The position numbers and the translations under genes were made by a program. 64,000 bases of DNA from Pseudomonas anatoliensis (lineage in GTDB: Bacteria; Pseudomonadota; Gammaproteobacteria; Pseudomonadales; Pseudomonadaceae), in contig NZ_JACVHC010000004.1 in the NCBI RefSeq assembly GCF_017976235.1, forward strand, positions 356,699-420,698. The letters run 5' to 3'. Under the pieces are notes generated by a model. The model had not been told where the DNA came from. It saw only the letters and a list, made by a program, of their open reading frames with translations, and made no database searches. Shown piece by piece: positions 43,943 to 52,894 of this stretch. Every line of letters begins with the position of its first letter. Within the stretch, counting starts at the first letter, position 1.

Positions 43943-44662
43943 TCAAAGACCCTTGAAACCTGGTGGCAGGACGTAAGTCTTTCCGTCGTAATGCAATGTT
44001 GTCAAAACCGGTTTGCGTACAGTCGTCTCGTCTTCACAAGCGTCGCCTTCAACCATACTTGTCGTGCTTTTTTCCTGGGTTTTGACGATTAAATCTGCAT
44101 AGCCGTTGGAGCTCGTTTTAGCGATATCTAAGGTTCTTGAAATTTCAAAACGCTGTCCAGCGCAGTTGTCATCCCACTCGCCACCATACTCATAAACCAC
44201 CAACTGACGCAGGACAGGACGCAACGTCTCGCCCTCCTTCACGTAGAGCGACAGTTGATGTTCCTCCACGGGATTGAGACGAGAGCCGTTAGCGAGCTTT
44301 GCGCGGACACCAAAGGCTCGAAGTTCGGGAGCGAGTTTGTAGCGCGCCGTGTCGAGCGTCAGATCCTTCAAGTGGACGCCATCCATTACGAAAGCGGCGG
44401 CCTGGTGATAAGTCGCCACCGGAGTCGGTTGGCCATCCTGCAACACGGACACTTCCAGATCGTGGGTACCTAGCGCTTCGGTAGTGCCGGGCTCAAACCG
44501 CGTCGAGGCGCTGATGGTCAGCCCCGGGTAGGCCGGCCAATCCTTGCAGGCAGAGACATCCTCCCCCGCAACCGCTGGCGGCGTGCAAGCCGCAAACACC
44601 TGCCCCGCCATCAACCACCCGCCCAACACCACACACCCGATCAATCCAGACTTCACTGTCAC
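43943..44662 (-). CDS. Secreted protein of unknown function, paralog 2
   Basis: The 239-residue protein has a signal peptide ending GQVFA and blocks parallel to paralog 1 in the same order: RYKLAPELRAFGVRAK, LSLYVKEGETLRPVLRQLVV, GYADLIVKT and YDGKTY. Conserved Cys, Trp (CKDWPAYPGL) and Tyr positions suggest the same fold and a tandem duplication. It starts with GTG at 44662 after AAGGAG. A role in the periplasm is likely, but the function cannot be stated. Confidence 0.7.
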   Translation of the reverse strand: MTVKSGLIGCVVLGGWLMAGQVFAACTPPAVAGEDVSACKDWPAYPGLTISASTRFEPGTTEALGTHDLEVSVLQDGQPTPVATYHQAAAFVMDGVHLKDLTLDTARYKLAPELRAFGVRAKLANGSRLNPVEEHQLSLYVKEGETLRPVLRQLVVYEYGGEWDDNCAGQRFEISRTLDIAKTSSNGYADLIVKTQEKSTTSMVEGDACEDETTVRKPVLTTLHYDGKTYVLPPGFKGL

Positions 44663-44683
44663 TTCCCGCTCCTTGATATCGTT

Positions 44684-45595
44684 TCAGCCGCGCACTATCC
44701 CCTCCTCAATCCTGCGATTCAACCAATTCAACGCCTGATCGCCGCCTCGGCGCTTATGCCACGCCAGCACAAACGTGAACGGCGGAATCTCGAATGGCGG
44801 CGGCACGACGACAAGTTCGCGCGGATCAATATCCCGCAGCCCCCGCGACGACACCGTGAGAATCAGATCCGTGCCGCTGATGAACTGTGGCGCGACGTTC
44901 CAGTGCGGCAGGCTGATGGCTACGCGACGGCGTTCACGCAGTGACGTTAACGCGCGTTCGATTTCCGGCGTGCCGCTGCCACGCATTTCCAGCAATACAT
45001 GCGGGCGGGACAGGTAGGTCGGCAGGTCCAGAACGCCGTCGGCAGGCAAGCTGGCGCGATCCAGCAGGCACACGTAGCGCTCTTCAAACAGCAGCGTGCT
45101 GCGCAATTCGTTGGGCATTTCCGGGAACACGCCGGCGGCCACGTCGATATCGCCGTTGAGTACCCCTTCCAGCATGCCTTCGCGACTGGCGTGGCTGATT
45201 TGCAAGTCGATGCCCGGCGCTTCGCGGCGCAGGGTGCGGATCAGCGTGGGCAGGATGATCGCCGCGCCGTAGTCGGACATCGCCACGCGAAAGGTGCGGC
45301 GCGCACTCGCCGGATCAAAGGTATTGGGAGCCAGCAGCGACTGCACCTGGGCCAGCGCTTCGGCCAATGGCGCGATCAGTTCCAGGGCCCGCGCTGTGGG
45401 TACAAGGCCAGAACCTGCGCGCACCAGCAATGGATCACCAAGCAAGTCACGCAATCGCGCCAGCGCATGGCTGACCGCCGGTTGGCTGAGGTGCAGGCGC
45501 TCGGCGGCGCGGGTGACGTGTTGCTCGCTGAGCAATGCGTCGAGGATCACCAACAGATTGAGGTCGATACGGCGCAGATCATTCATCTGGTGCAT
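44684..45595 (-). CDS. LysR-family transcriptional regulator
   Basis: The 303-residue protein has an N-terminal winged helix (LLVILDALLSEQHVTRAAER, LSQPAVSHALARLRDLLGDP) and a C-terminal periplasmic-binding-like effector domain. It is divergent from the YdcZ-type transporter gene at 45673, which it may control. The start at 45595 has a second ATG three codons downstream. Confidence 0.9.
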   Translation of the reverse strand: MHQMNDLRRIDLNLLVILDALLSEQHVTRAAERLHLSQPAVSHALARLRDLLGDPLLVRAGSGLVPTARALELIAPLAEALAQVQSLLAPNTFDPASARRTFRVAMSDYGAAIILPTLIRTLRREAPGIDLQISHASREGMLEGVLNGDIDVAAGVFPEMPNELRSTLLFEERYVCLLDRASLPADGVLDLPTYLSRPHVLLEMRGSGTPEIERALTSLRERRRVAISLPHWNVAPQFISGTDLILTVSSRGLRDIDPRELVVVPPPFEIPPFTFVLAWHKRRGGDQALNWLNRRIEEGIVRG

Positions 45596-45672
45596 GTTCT
45601 TGATGACAAAACGTAATTTAAATCTGCGCGGCGAATAGCCTAGAGTCCAGCAAAACCTGTTGGAGGATGATC

Positions 45673-46158
45673 ATGAGTACGTTGCAGTGGGCCGGTTTGC
45701 TCGCCTTGGCCGCTTTCGCCGGCGCAGTGGTGCCGTTTCAAAGTGCGATCAATAGCAATCTGGCGCGAGGGCTGGGACATCCGTTGTGGGCAACATTGGC
45801 CTCGCTGCTGGTGAGTGTGTTGGTGCTGTTGCCGGTGATTCTGGCGTTGCGCTTGCCGTTGCCGTCAGTGGCGTTCATCAGCAAGGCGCCGTTGTGGATA
45901 TGGGCGGGTGGCGCGTTCGGCGTGTGCTTTGTGGCGCTGGCGGTGATGCTTTTACCCAGACTCGGCGCGTCGGGATTTGTCGCGCTGGCGTTGGCCGGAC
46001 AGGTCATTGCCTCGATGGTGCTGGATCACTTCGGGCTGTTTGGGTTGGTGGAAAAACAGCTGACATTGACGCGAGTATTTGGCGCGGTGTTGCTGATTGC
46101 GGGGGTGGTTTTGATTCAGTTGGGGGATTCGACAGTGAGGGTTTTGTCACCGCAGTAA
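45673..46158 (+). CDS. DMT-family transporter, YdcZ type
   Basis: The 161-residue membrane protein has about five hydrophobic segments (LLALAAFAGAVVPFQSAINS, FVALALAGQVIASMVLDHFG). YdcZ proteins are half-size DMT transporters of unknown substrate. The start at 45673 is chosen since GGAGG lies directly before an alternative ATG at 45667 and too close to use it. Divergence from the LysR gene suggests control by it. Confidence 0.8.
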   Translation: MSTLQWAGLLALAAFAGAVVPFQSAINSNLARGLGHPLWATLASLLVSVLVLLPVILALRLPLPSVAFISKAPLWIWAGGAFGVCFVALAVMLLPRLGASGFVALALAGQVIASMVLDHFGLFGLVEKQLTLTRVFGAVLLIAGVVLIQLGDSTVRVLSPQ

Positions 46159-46160
46159 AG

Positions 46161-46236
46161 CAAAAGATCGCAGCCTTCGGCAGCTCCTACATGGGACCGG
46201 TGTAGGAGCTGCCGAAGGCTGCGATCTGTTGATCTT
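46161..46236. repeat. REPIN (family A)
   Basis: Inverted copies with core AAGATCGCAGCCTTCGGCAG and its complement lie between convergent genes (YdcZ-type and yiaY-like). Confidence 0.9.
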
Positions 46237-46245
46237 CGCCCGAAC

Positions 46246-47394
46246 TCAAAACGCGTTGCGGAAAATCTCCTCGATCTGCCGCTGATCCGCCGCGCGTGGA
46301 TTGGTCAGCCCGCAAGCGTCTTTCAGGGCGTTGGTGGCGAGAATCGGAATGTCCGAGAGCTTTGCGCCCAGATCCCGCAAGCCGCCCGGAATTTCCACAT
46401 CTCTGGCCAGGCAACGGATCGCAGTAATCGCCGCCTGCGCGCCCTCTTCCGGGCTCAAACCGTGAACATCGGCACCCATGGCGTGGGCGACATCGGTGAG
46501 CCGGTCGGCACACACCAGCGCATTGAACGTCTGCACATGCGGAAGCAGCACAGCGTTGCAGACACCATGAGGCAAGTCGTAGTAACCGCCCAACTGGTGC
46601 GCCATCGCGTGCACGTAGCCCAGCGAGGCATTGTTGAACGCCATGCCGGCGAGGAACTGCGCGTAGGCCATGTTCTCCCGTGCGGCGAGATCGCTGCCGT
46701 CGCGCACGGCCAGGCGCAGGTTGTTGCTGATCAGGGTCATGGCCTTCAGCGCGCAGGTATCAGTGATCGGGTTGGCGGCGGTCGAGACGTAGGCTTCGAT
46801 CGCGTGGGTCAGGGCATCCATGCCGGTGGCGGCGGTCAGGCTTTTCGGCATCGCGACCATCAGCGCCGGATCGTTGACCGACAGCAGCGGCGTGACGTTG
46901 CGGTCGACGATGGCCATTTTCACGTGACGCGATTCGTCGGTGATGATGCAGAAACGGGTCATCTCGCTGGCGGTGCCGGCGGTGGTGTTGATGGCGATCA
47001 GCGGCAGTTGCGGCTTGCTCGATTGATCAACGCCTTCGTAATCGCGAATCTGCCCGCCATTGGTCGCACACAGCGCGATACCCTTGGCGCAGTCGTGGGG
47101 CGACCCGCCGCCCAGCGACACCACGAAATCACAGTGACTTTCCTTGAGCAGGCCCAGACCGCACTCGACATTGGCGATGCTCGGGTTCGGTTTGGCACCG
47201 TCGAAAATCACCGAGTCGATGTCCTGCATCGCCAGCTTCTCGGCCACCATGGCCGCCACGCCGGCCTTGGCCAGCCCCACATCGGTGACGATCAGCGCCT
47301 TGCGAAAACCGTAGTTGCGGATCGCGACCATGGCTTCGTCGAGGCATCCATTGCCCATGATATTGACCGCCGGAATGAAGAAGGTGCTGCTCAT
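46246..47394 (-). CDS. yiaY: Iron-containing alcohol dehydrogenase, YiaY-like
   Basis: The 382-residue protein of the group III alcohol dehydrogenases starts [16 protein letters not shown] and has the nucleotide region [11 protein letters not shown] and metal-ligand regions [12 protein letters not shown] and [16 protein letters not shown]. Long stretches match my memory of E. coli YiaY closely. The physiological substrate is unclear (a short-chain alcohol or lactaldehyde type). The start at 47394 replaces a longer non-conserved frame. Confidence 0.85.
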   Translation of the reverse strand: MSSTFFIPAVNIMGNGCLDEAMVAIRNYGFRKALIVTDVGLAKAGVAAMVAEKLAMQDIDSVIFDGAKPNPSIANVECGLGLLKESHCDFVVSLGGGSPHDCAKGIALCATNGGQIRDYEGVDQSSKPQLPLIAINTTAGTASEMTRFCIITDESRHVKMAIVDRNVTPLLSVNDPALMVAMPKSLTAATGMDALTHAIEAYVSTAANPITDTCALKAMTLISNNLRLAVRDGSDLAARENMAYAQFLAGMAFNNASLGYVHAMAHQLGGYYDLPHGVCNAVLLPHVQTFNALVCADRLTDVAHAMGADVHGLSPEEGAQAAITAIRCLARDVEIPGGLRDLGAKLSDIPILATNALKDACGLTNPRAADQRQIEEIFRNAF

Positions 47395-47548
47395 CGTGTT
47401 TCTCCTGACTGGGCCGAATCGACAGCTGCGATCCGACGGATACACACAGGATCGACCCATCGGTCACGGCGTATGTTGATCTGGCTCAATGTCCGCTCGT
47501 GATAAAGTCGCCGTCCATCAGCCCCTATGTTTTGAGATGTGCCAAGTA

Positions 47549-48568
47549 ATGAGCGATTTTCTGGATGTCGACGCCACCCTCGAAGACTGGAATACCCTGC
47601 GCGCCGCAACCGACTTCAACGGTTTGCTGGTGGGTAACGGCGCCAGCCGGGCCGTTTGGGACGACTTCGGTTACGACTCGCTGTTCGAAAATGCCCGCAC
47701 CGTTGAAGAAAAGCCACTGAGCGCGTCGGAGCTGGCGGTGTTCGACGCCATGCAGACGCACAGCTTCGAGCAGGTCCTCAGCGCACTGAAAACCACCAGC
47801 CGGGTGAACAAGGCGCTGGCCGTCAGCTCGGCCGCACCGCGTAACCGCTACTACGCGATCAAGGAAGCGCTGATCAACACCGTGCACGCCATTCACATTC
47901 CGTGGCGGCTGGTTCAGGCCTCAACGCTGACCACGCTGAATGAAGAACTGGCGCGCTATCGCACGGTGTTCACCACCAATTACGACTTGCTCAACTATTG
48001 GGCGATCCAGCATCGCAGCGAGGCCATCGACGATCTGTTCAATGGCGCCAACGCGAGTTTCGATATCAGCGAAACCGCTACGTCCAAACCGCGTGTGCTG
48101 TACCTGCACGGCGGTCTGCATCTGGTACGCAATCAGGATGGCACCGCGCGCAAACTGACCTCGACCGAGGGCACCCTGCTCGGCAGCTTTGCGATCAACA
48201 ACACGATCAAGACGCTGGATGACGTGCCGCTGTTCGTCACCGAAGGACCGAGCGCCGACAAGCTCAAGACCATTCGCAGCTCGGATTATCTGTCGTTCTG
48301 CTACGAGCAGTTATTGGGCCATGGCGACAGCCTGTGCATCTTCGGCCATGCCTTGGGCGAGCAGGACAACCACATCGTGCGGGCATTGCGCCTGGCGAAG
48401 CCGGCGGTTGTGGCGATCTCGATTTATCCGCGCAGCGCGGCGTTCATTCAGCATCAGAAGCGCCACTACGCGAAGGTGTTTGAGGGAACGGGGGCGCAGT
48501 TGCGGTTTTTCGATGCGAAGACGCATGCGTTGGGCAGTCCGAAGTTGTCGGTGCCGGTCGAGGTTTGA
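47549..48568 (+). CDS. DUF4917 protein with SIR2-like motifs
   Basis: The 339-residue protein is assigned to DUF4917. It carries VGNGASRAVWDDF (near residue 28), FTTNYDLLNYW (near residue 141), LYLHGGLHLV (near residue 182) and LCIFGHALGEQDNHIVRAL (near residue 264). In order and spacing these resemble the Gly-rich, TTNYD, LHG and GxSxxD motifs of SIR2-like proteins, which bind or cleave NAD. That relationship is my inference. The start at 47549 (MSDFLDVD) follows a weak ribosome site. No partner gene is present. Confidence 0.75.
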   Translation: MSDFLDVDATLEDWNTLRAATDFNGLLVGNGASRAVWDDFGYDSLFENARTVEEKPLSASELAVFDAMQTHSFEQVLSALKTTSRVNKALAVSSAAPRNRYYAIKEALINTVHAIHIPWRLVQASTLTTLNEELARYRTVFTTNYDLLNYWAIQHRSEAIDDLFNGANASFDISETATSKPRVLYLHGGLHLVRNQDGTARKLTSTEGTLLGSFAINNTIKTLDDVPLFVTEGPSADKLKTIRSSDYLSFCYEQLLGHGDSLCIFGHALGEQDNHIVRALRLAKPAVVAISIYPRSAAFIQHQKRHYAKVFEGTGAQLRFFDAKTHALGSPKLSVPVEV

Positions 48569-48573
48569 AGCAA

Positions 48574-48646
48574 GATCAAAAGATCGCAGCCTGCGGCAGC
48601 TCCTACATTGATCTGTTTAGGAGCTGCCGCAGGCTGCGATCTTTTG
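48574..48646. repeat. REPIN (family A)
   Basis: Inverted copies with core AAAGATCGCAGCCTGCGGCA and its complement sit between the DUF4917 gene and the convergent regulator gene. Confidence 0.9.
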
Positions 48647-48655
48647 ATTTTCGGT

Positions 48656-49198
48656 TCATTCTTCTGAGCTGTGCACCACCACCAGCAACTGCGCCTGCAC
48701 CTCGCCCACCGAGCGAATCCGATGCGGTTTCTGCGCATTGAAGTGCAACGCATCCCCGCGTTCCAGCAGCACTCGCTCGTTCATGAAATCCACTTCAACC
48801 TGCCCTTCGTGGACGAACAGAAACTCTTCGCCCAAATGCTCTTTGAAGGTCTTGTCGGTGAACTCGCTCGGCGGGTAGATGATGAACGGCAGCAGGTTGC
48901 GCTCGCTGACCTGATGCGCCAGCACCGCATAACCCGGGCTCTGATCATTGGCCGCCAGTGACTGGCGCTCGTGGCTGCGCACCAGGCTGTAGCTGTCGAG
49001 GCTGACGTTGTCTTCAGAGAACAATTCCTCGACTTTCACATTCAGCGCCTTGGCCAGTTTCAACGCGGCAGCAATCGACGGGGTGTTCAGCCCGCGCTCG
49101 ACTTTCGACAGATAACTCTTGGTCATGCCGGATTTTTCGGCCAGCGCCTCAAGGGTTACGCCAAGTTTTTTTCTCAATAATTTCAAACGGATAGACAT
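48656..49198 (-). CDS. XRE-family regulator with cupin domain
   Basis: The 180-residue protein has an N-terminal helix-turn-helix (LRKKLGVTLEALAEKSGMTK, residues 8-27, SYLSKVERG) and a C-terminal cupin (about residues 110-175, EHLGEEFLFVHEGQVEVDF). Such proteins sense a small ligand through the cupin. It is divergent from the aldolase-DHDPS operon, with a palindromic operator between them. Confidence 0.88.
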   Translation of the reverse strand: MSIRLKLLRKKLGVTLEALAEKSGMTKSYLSKVERGLNTPSIAAALKLAKALNVKVEELFSEDNVSLDSYSLVRSHERQSLAANDQSPGYAVLAHQVSERNLLPFIIYPPSEFTDKTFKEHLGEEFLFVHEGQVEVDFMNERVLLERGDALHFNAQKPHRIRSVGEVQAQLLVVVHSSEE

Positions 49199-49243
49199 GC
49201 GCTGCGGTTATTCCATCAAGGAAGCGACGATTTGTGCTTGCCA

Positions 49244-49279
49244 ATGACACTTTGTGTCATATAGCCTCTTTCGTGTCAT
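49244..49279. promoter_or_regulatory. Palindromic operator between the XRE-cupin gene and the aldolase operon
   Basis: ATGACACTTTGTGTCAT (49244-49260) is a perfect 7-3-7 palindrome. A third half site, GTGTCAT, lies at 49273-49279. It is probably bound by the divergent XRE-cupin regulator (inferred). Confidence 0.65.
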
Positions 49280-49304
49280 TTGCAATCACCCAAAGGACAC
49301 AGAC

Positions 49305-50087
49305 ATGGCCAAGACATTAGCACTACCCAAAGAGCAATTGGTCAAGCATGCGCTGACCCAGATGCAAAACACCCTGGCGGATAATACGTGGACAGACCGG
49401 CAAAAGCTGGCCCTGACCTGCCGGATCCTGTTCGAAAGCGGTCACGACTCCGGCCTGGCCGGGCAAATCACCGCCCGTGGCCCGCAGCCGGGCACCTATT
49501 ACACTCAACAACTGGGCCTGGGTTTCGACGAAATCACCGCGAGCAACCTGCTGCTGGTCAACGAAGACCTGGAAGTCCTTGAAGGCCACGGCATGGCCAA
49601 CCCGGCCAACCGTTTTCACAGCTGGGTTTATCGCGCCCGGCCCGATGTGAACTGCATCATCCACACCCACCCGACGCACGTTGCCGCGCTGTCGATGCTG
49701 GAAGTACCGCTTGAGATTTCGCACATGGACCTGTGCCCGCTGTACGACGACTGCGCGTTTCTTGAAGGCTGGCCAGGTGTGCCGGTGGGCAATGAAGAAG
49801 GCGAACTGATTGCCGGCGCACTGGGCGACAAACGCGCGATCCTGCTTTCGCACCATGGTCAGCTGTCGAGCGGCAGCACGATTGAAGAAGCGTGTGTCAT
49901 CGCGCAACTGATCGAACGCGCGGCAAAGCTGCAACTGCTGGCGATGGCGGCCGGGACGATCAAACCGATCACTCCGGCGCTGGGTCGCGAGGCGCATGAC
50001 TGGGTGTCGAAACCCAAGCGCCACGCCGCCGCTTTCAACTATTACGCCCGGCAGAACCTGCGCCAACACGCCGATTGCCTGAACTGA
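49305..50087 (+). CDS. Class II aldolase/adducin family protein
   Basis: The 260-residue protein has the zinc-ligand pair in IHTHPTHVAAL (near residue 121) and a third His in LLSHHGQLSSG (near residue 184), the class II aldolase fold. Relatives cleave or decarboxylate sugar phosphates or epimerise pentose phosphates. The start at 49305 follows AAAGGACA. It precedes a DHDPS-family lyase by 23 bases, which suggests a small catabolic pathway of unknown substrate. Confidence 0.83.
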   Translation: MAKTLALPKEQLVKHALTQMQNTLADNTWTDRQKLALTCRILFESGHDSGLAGQITARGPQPGTYYTQQLGLGFDEITASNLLLVNEDLEVLEGHGMANPANRFHSWVYRARPDVNCIIHTHPTHVAALSMLEVPLEISHMDLCPLYDDCAFLEGWPGVPVGNEEGELIAGALGDKRAILLSHHGQLSSGSTIEEACVIAQLIERAAKLQLLAMAAGTIKPITPALGREAHDWVSKPKRHAAAFNYYARQNLRQHADCLN

Positions 50088-50110
50088 AACCTTTTTACGG
50101 AGACACCCCC

Positions 50111-50992
50111 ATGTCCAATATTCACGGCATCATCGGCTACACCATCACCCCGTTCGGCGCCAACGGCGAAGGGCTGGATTTGCCGGCGCTGGGTCAATCG
50201 ATCGATCGCTTGATCGACAGTGGCGTCCACGCCATCGCCCCGCTGGGCAGCACCGGCGAAGGCGCTTACCTGAGCGATGCCGAGTGGGATCAGGTTGCCG
50301 AGTTCAGCATCAAACACGTGGCCAAACGCGTGCCGACCATCGTCAGCGTGTCCGACCTGACCACCGCCAAAGCTGTGCGTCGGGCGCGTTTTGCCGAGGC
50401 TCACGGCGCCGATGTGGTGATGGTGCTGCCGACGTCGTACTGGAAGCTCACTGAAGCGGAAATCCTCGCGCACTACCGCGCCATTGGCGACAGCATCGGC
50501 GTGCCGATCATGCTCTACAACAACCCGGCCACCAGCGGCACCGACATGTCGGTCGACTTGATTCTGCGCATCGTCAATGCCGTGGAAAACGTGACCATGG
50601 TCAAGGAGAGCACCGGCGACATCCAGCGCATGCATAAGCTGCAACTGCTTGGCGAAGGTCAGGTACCGTTCTACAACGGCTGCAACCCGCTGGCGCTGGA
50701 AGCCTTCGCCGCCGGGGCGAAAGGCTGGTGCACGGCGGCGCCGAACCTGATTCCGCAGTTGAACCTGGACTTGTACGCGGCTGCACTGGCGGGTGATCTG
50801 GAAAAGGCGCGGGCGCTGTTCTATCGCCAGTTGCCGCTGCTGGATTTCATCCTCAAGGGTGGTTTGCCGGCGACGATCAAGGCTGGGCTGCGCGATACCG
50901 GGCTTGAGGTGGGCGATCCGCGCTTGCCGGTATTTCCACTGAGTGACACCGCAAGAACTCAACTCAACGGCTTGCTCCACGTTTTGCGCTAA
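50111..50992 (+). CDS. Dihydrodipicolinate synthase-family lyase
   Basis: The 293-residue TIM barrel has GSTGEGAYLSDAEW (near residue 41), the catalytic Tyr in MLYNNPATSG (near residue 136) and the Schiff-base Lys in MVKESTGD (near residue 164). It diverges from DapA at 2063-2941 and is coupled to the class II aldolase, so it is probably a keto-acid aldolase or dehydratase rather than the lysine enzyme. The start at 50111 follows CGGAG. Confidence 0.85.
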   Translation: MSNIHGIIGYTITPFGANGEGLDLPALGQSIDRLIDSGVHAIAPLGSTGEGAYLSDAEWDQVAEFSIKHVAKRVPTIVSVSDLTTAKAVRRARFAEAHGADVVMVLPTSYWKLTEAEILAHYRAIGDSIGVPIMLYNNPATSGTDMSVDLILRIVNAVENVTMVKESTGDIQRMHKLQLLGEGQVPFYNGCNPLALEAFAAGAKGWCTAAPNLIPQLNLDLYAAALAGDLEKARALFYRQLPLLDFILKGGLPATIKAGLRDTGLEVGDPRLPVFPLSDTARTQLNGLLHVLR

Positions 50993-50995
50993 ATA

Positions 50996-51030
50996 AAAAT
51001 CCCGCCAGGATCACTCCGGGCGGGATTTTT
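50996..51030. terminator. Bidirectional rho-independent terminator
   Basis: AAAATCCCGCC/GGCGGGATTTTT forms an AT-capped GC stem with A- and T-runs on the two sides. It separates the lyase from the convergent lipoprotein gene. Confidence 0.92.
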
Positions 51031-51042
51031 CATGGTCGCGGG

Positions 51043-51564
51043 TTACAAACTGGCGGCGTTTTTCATCGCTTCGCGCTGGAAGGGCTGATCCTTGAGGATC
51101 TGCGCGATAAACGTGTCAGTGACCAATTGCAGGTGTTCGAACTGCCCGCCCGAGGCATTGAAGACACCGCGCCAGGATTCACTGTGGTTGTGCACGGTGT
51201 ACACACCCAGAATTTCCTTGCCGTGGCTGAGACTGAAAACCACCGTGCTGTCCCAGCTCACCGGCACCGGAACCAGAAACATCGTAAAGGCACTCAGCAA
51301 CATCTGCGGCTGCATCCCGCCGACATCACTATTGGCGATCACCAGCAGGTTGTAGCCATCCACGCTGCGACCGGCCTTGACCTCGTCAAAGGTGCCGCGC
51401 CGACGCAGATCGTCGCGCAACATCCAGCTCGGCATGCCTACGACTTCGACGTTGATTCCCGGCAGTTGCTGGTTGTAGTCAACTTCGGGAGTCTTGAGGC
51501 TATGGGTTACCTGGCAGCCGCCGAGCAACAGGAGCAATCCCAGAAACAGAAGCTTGATGCGCAT
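51043..51564 (-). CDS. Lipoprotein of unknown function
   Basis: The 173-residue protein has a lipoprotein signal MRIKLLFLGLLLLLGGC and a predicted periplasmic domain with NVEVVGMPSWMLRDDLRRRG. No family is recognised. Its ATG overlaps the stop of the upstream gene (TAATG), so it is translationally coupled to the second lipoprotein at 51564-52208. Confidence 0.75.
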   Translation of the reverse strand: MRIKLLFLGLLLLLGGCQVTHSLKTPEVDYNQQLPGINVEVVGMPSWMLRDDLRRRGTFDEVKAGRSVDGYNLLVIANSDVGGMQPQMLLSAFTMFLVPVPVSWDSTVVFSLSHGKEILGVYTVHNHSESWRGVFNASGGQFEHLQLVTDTFIAQILKDQPFQREAMKNAASL

Positions 51565-52208
51565 TAGAGTTTCCCTGACAGCATTGCTTTATAGACCGAG
51601 GCACTGGTGCCGTGCTCTTCGCGAATGAACGGCGTGGCCGTGTACAGATTAGGCATATCCAGACGTTGCAGACCCGGCACTTGCGGGTACTTGGCGCGAA
51701 CAAGCGCCGCGTCGCGCTCCAGATGATCGCTGTGCAGGAACAGGCACGACGCACTTCGGCCGATCAGGCAGCCGGCGCGAAAGTCGCCGATGTAATAAGC
51801 CTTGCCAGCCTCCAGTTGCAGACCGACGGTGAAGTCTTCACGGCTCCAGCTCACCGACTGGCCCTGATCGAAGCGCACGTTGTAAATCTCGTAGCGCCCG
51901 GGTTTGAGCGGCATGACAAACAACGTGCCGATGCCGTGACCGGTCTCGCGCACGTCCCGCGCGGTACGAGCGTAAAACTCGTTGTGAAGGCGCGCGGTGG
52001 CGAAGTCATCGCTGCCGCGCTTGCGGATCATCAGCATTTGTTCATGAGCGCCGTATTTCGCCTCAGGCCAGATGCCGACCACGCCCACTACATAGGCCAC
52101 GCCGGAATCGGCGGTCGGGCTCAGTTCATCGTCAATATGGGTCGGGGACATGCTGTAGCAGCCGCTCAGGCAGAGCAGCGCTGTCAAGACAGCGAGTAAA
52201 CGGATCAT
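51564..52208 (-). CDS. Lipoprotein of unknown function, partner
   Basis: The 214-residue protein has a lipobox in LLCLSGC and a mature part with VMPLKPGRYEIYNVRFDQGQ, which looks like a beta-rich carbohydrate-binding-like or DUF-type fold. Cys pair CLIGRSASC is near residue 150. No function is assigned. It is the first gene of a two-gene unit. Confidence 0.75.
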   Translation of the reverse strand: MIRLLAVLTALLCLSGCYSMSPTHIDDELSPTADSGVAYVVGVVGIWPEAKYGAHEQMLMIRKRGSDDFATARLHNEFYARTARDVRETGHGIGTLFVMPLKPGRYEIYNVRFDQGQSVSWSREDFTVGLQLEAGKAYYIGDFRAGCLIGRSASCLFLHSDHLERDAALVRAKYPQVPGLQRLDMPNLYTATPFIREEHGTSASVYKAMLSGKL

Positions 52209-52357
52209 CGAAGAACAAACTCTCGCGTAAAAATTCAGAAGTCCACGAAAGAGTCAGTAACGCCGCCCTCCATGGATGGGTCACGGAGAATAAACGAGAT
52301 AGTGGCACATTGCCAGAAATCAGTCGCCATTGCTTTGACGACTGAAACCAACGCTGT

Positions 52358-52702
52358 TCAGAGGACTGGCAGGGTCTTGTCCTTGATGGTTTTCGTCGGG
52401 CCGTTGGCCTTGACGCTGGCGATGCCTTTGTCACACGCCGCATCCGAGGAGTAGGCCTCGCTGCTGCCGATCACCTGATGATTGGCGGCTTTGAGATTGA
52501 AGTACGGATGACCATCCTTGGTGGACTTTTTCTCATAGCGCTCATCCAGCGGGCTGTTGGTCTGCACTGACGCAATGCCGCTGTCGGCTGCCGCGCGGGT
52601 GGTGTAGAGCTCGCTGGTGAGAATGGTTTCGGCGTTGGCTGCTTTCAGCACAAACCTGAACTGGCCGTTGCTGCTTTTACTCACTTCGTACCATCCGGAC
52701 AT
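52358..52702 (-). CDS. YegP-like DUF1508 protein
   Basis: The 114-residue protein contains two tandem DUF1508 repeats (GQFRFVLKAANAETILTSEL and GHPYFNLKAANHQVIGSSEA), each followed by an A(A/C)(D)xGIASV(Q/K) helix. YegP is a small protein of unknown role, often stress-linked. Its start follows AAGGAG. Confidence 0.85.
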   Translation of the reverse strand: MSGWYEVSKSSNGQFRFVLKAANAETILTSELYTTRAAADSGIASVQTNSPLDERYEKKSTKDGHPYFNLKAANHQVIGSSEAYSSDAACDKGIASVKANGPTKTIKDKTLPVL

Positions 52703-52782
52703 GCTCGTTTCTCCTTGGCGGATGAGAGGTTTCGCGCTTCAGAGTAAAGACCAACCTCAGACTTCTGTCGCCTGTACTGACG

Positions 52783-52877
52783 CCATCGCTGGCAAGCCAG
52801 CTCCCACAGAGTCCGGGTCGTTCACAAAACCTTTGTACAGCACACAGAACCTGTGGGAGCTGGCTTGCCAGCGATGG
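52783..52877. repeat. REPIN (family B)
   Basis: Inverted copies with core CCATCGCTGGCAAGCCAGC and its complement are separated by about 43 bases. Confidence 0.9.
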
Positions 52878-52894
52878 CAGCGACTCGGTATGAG

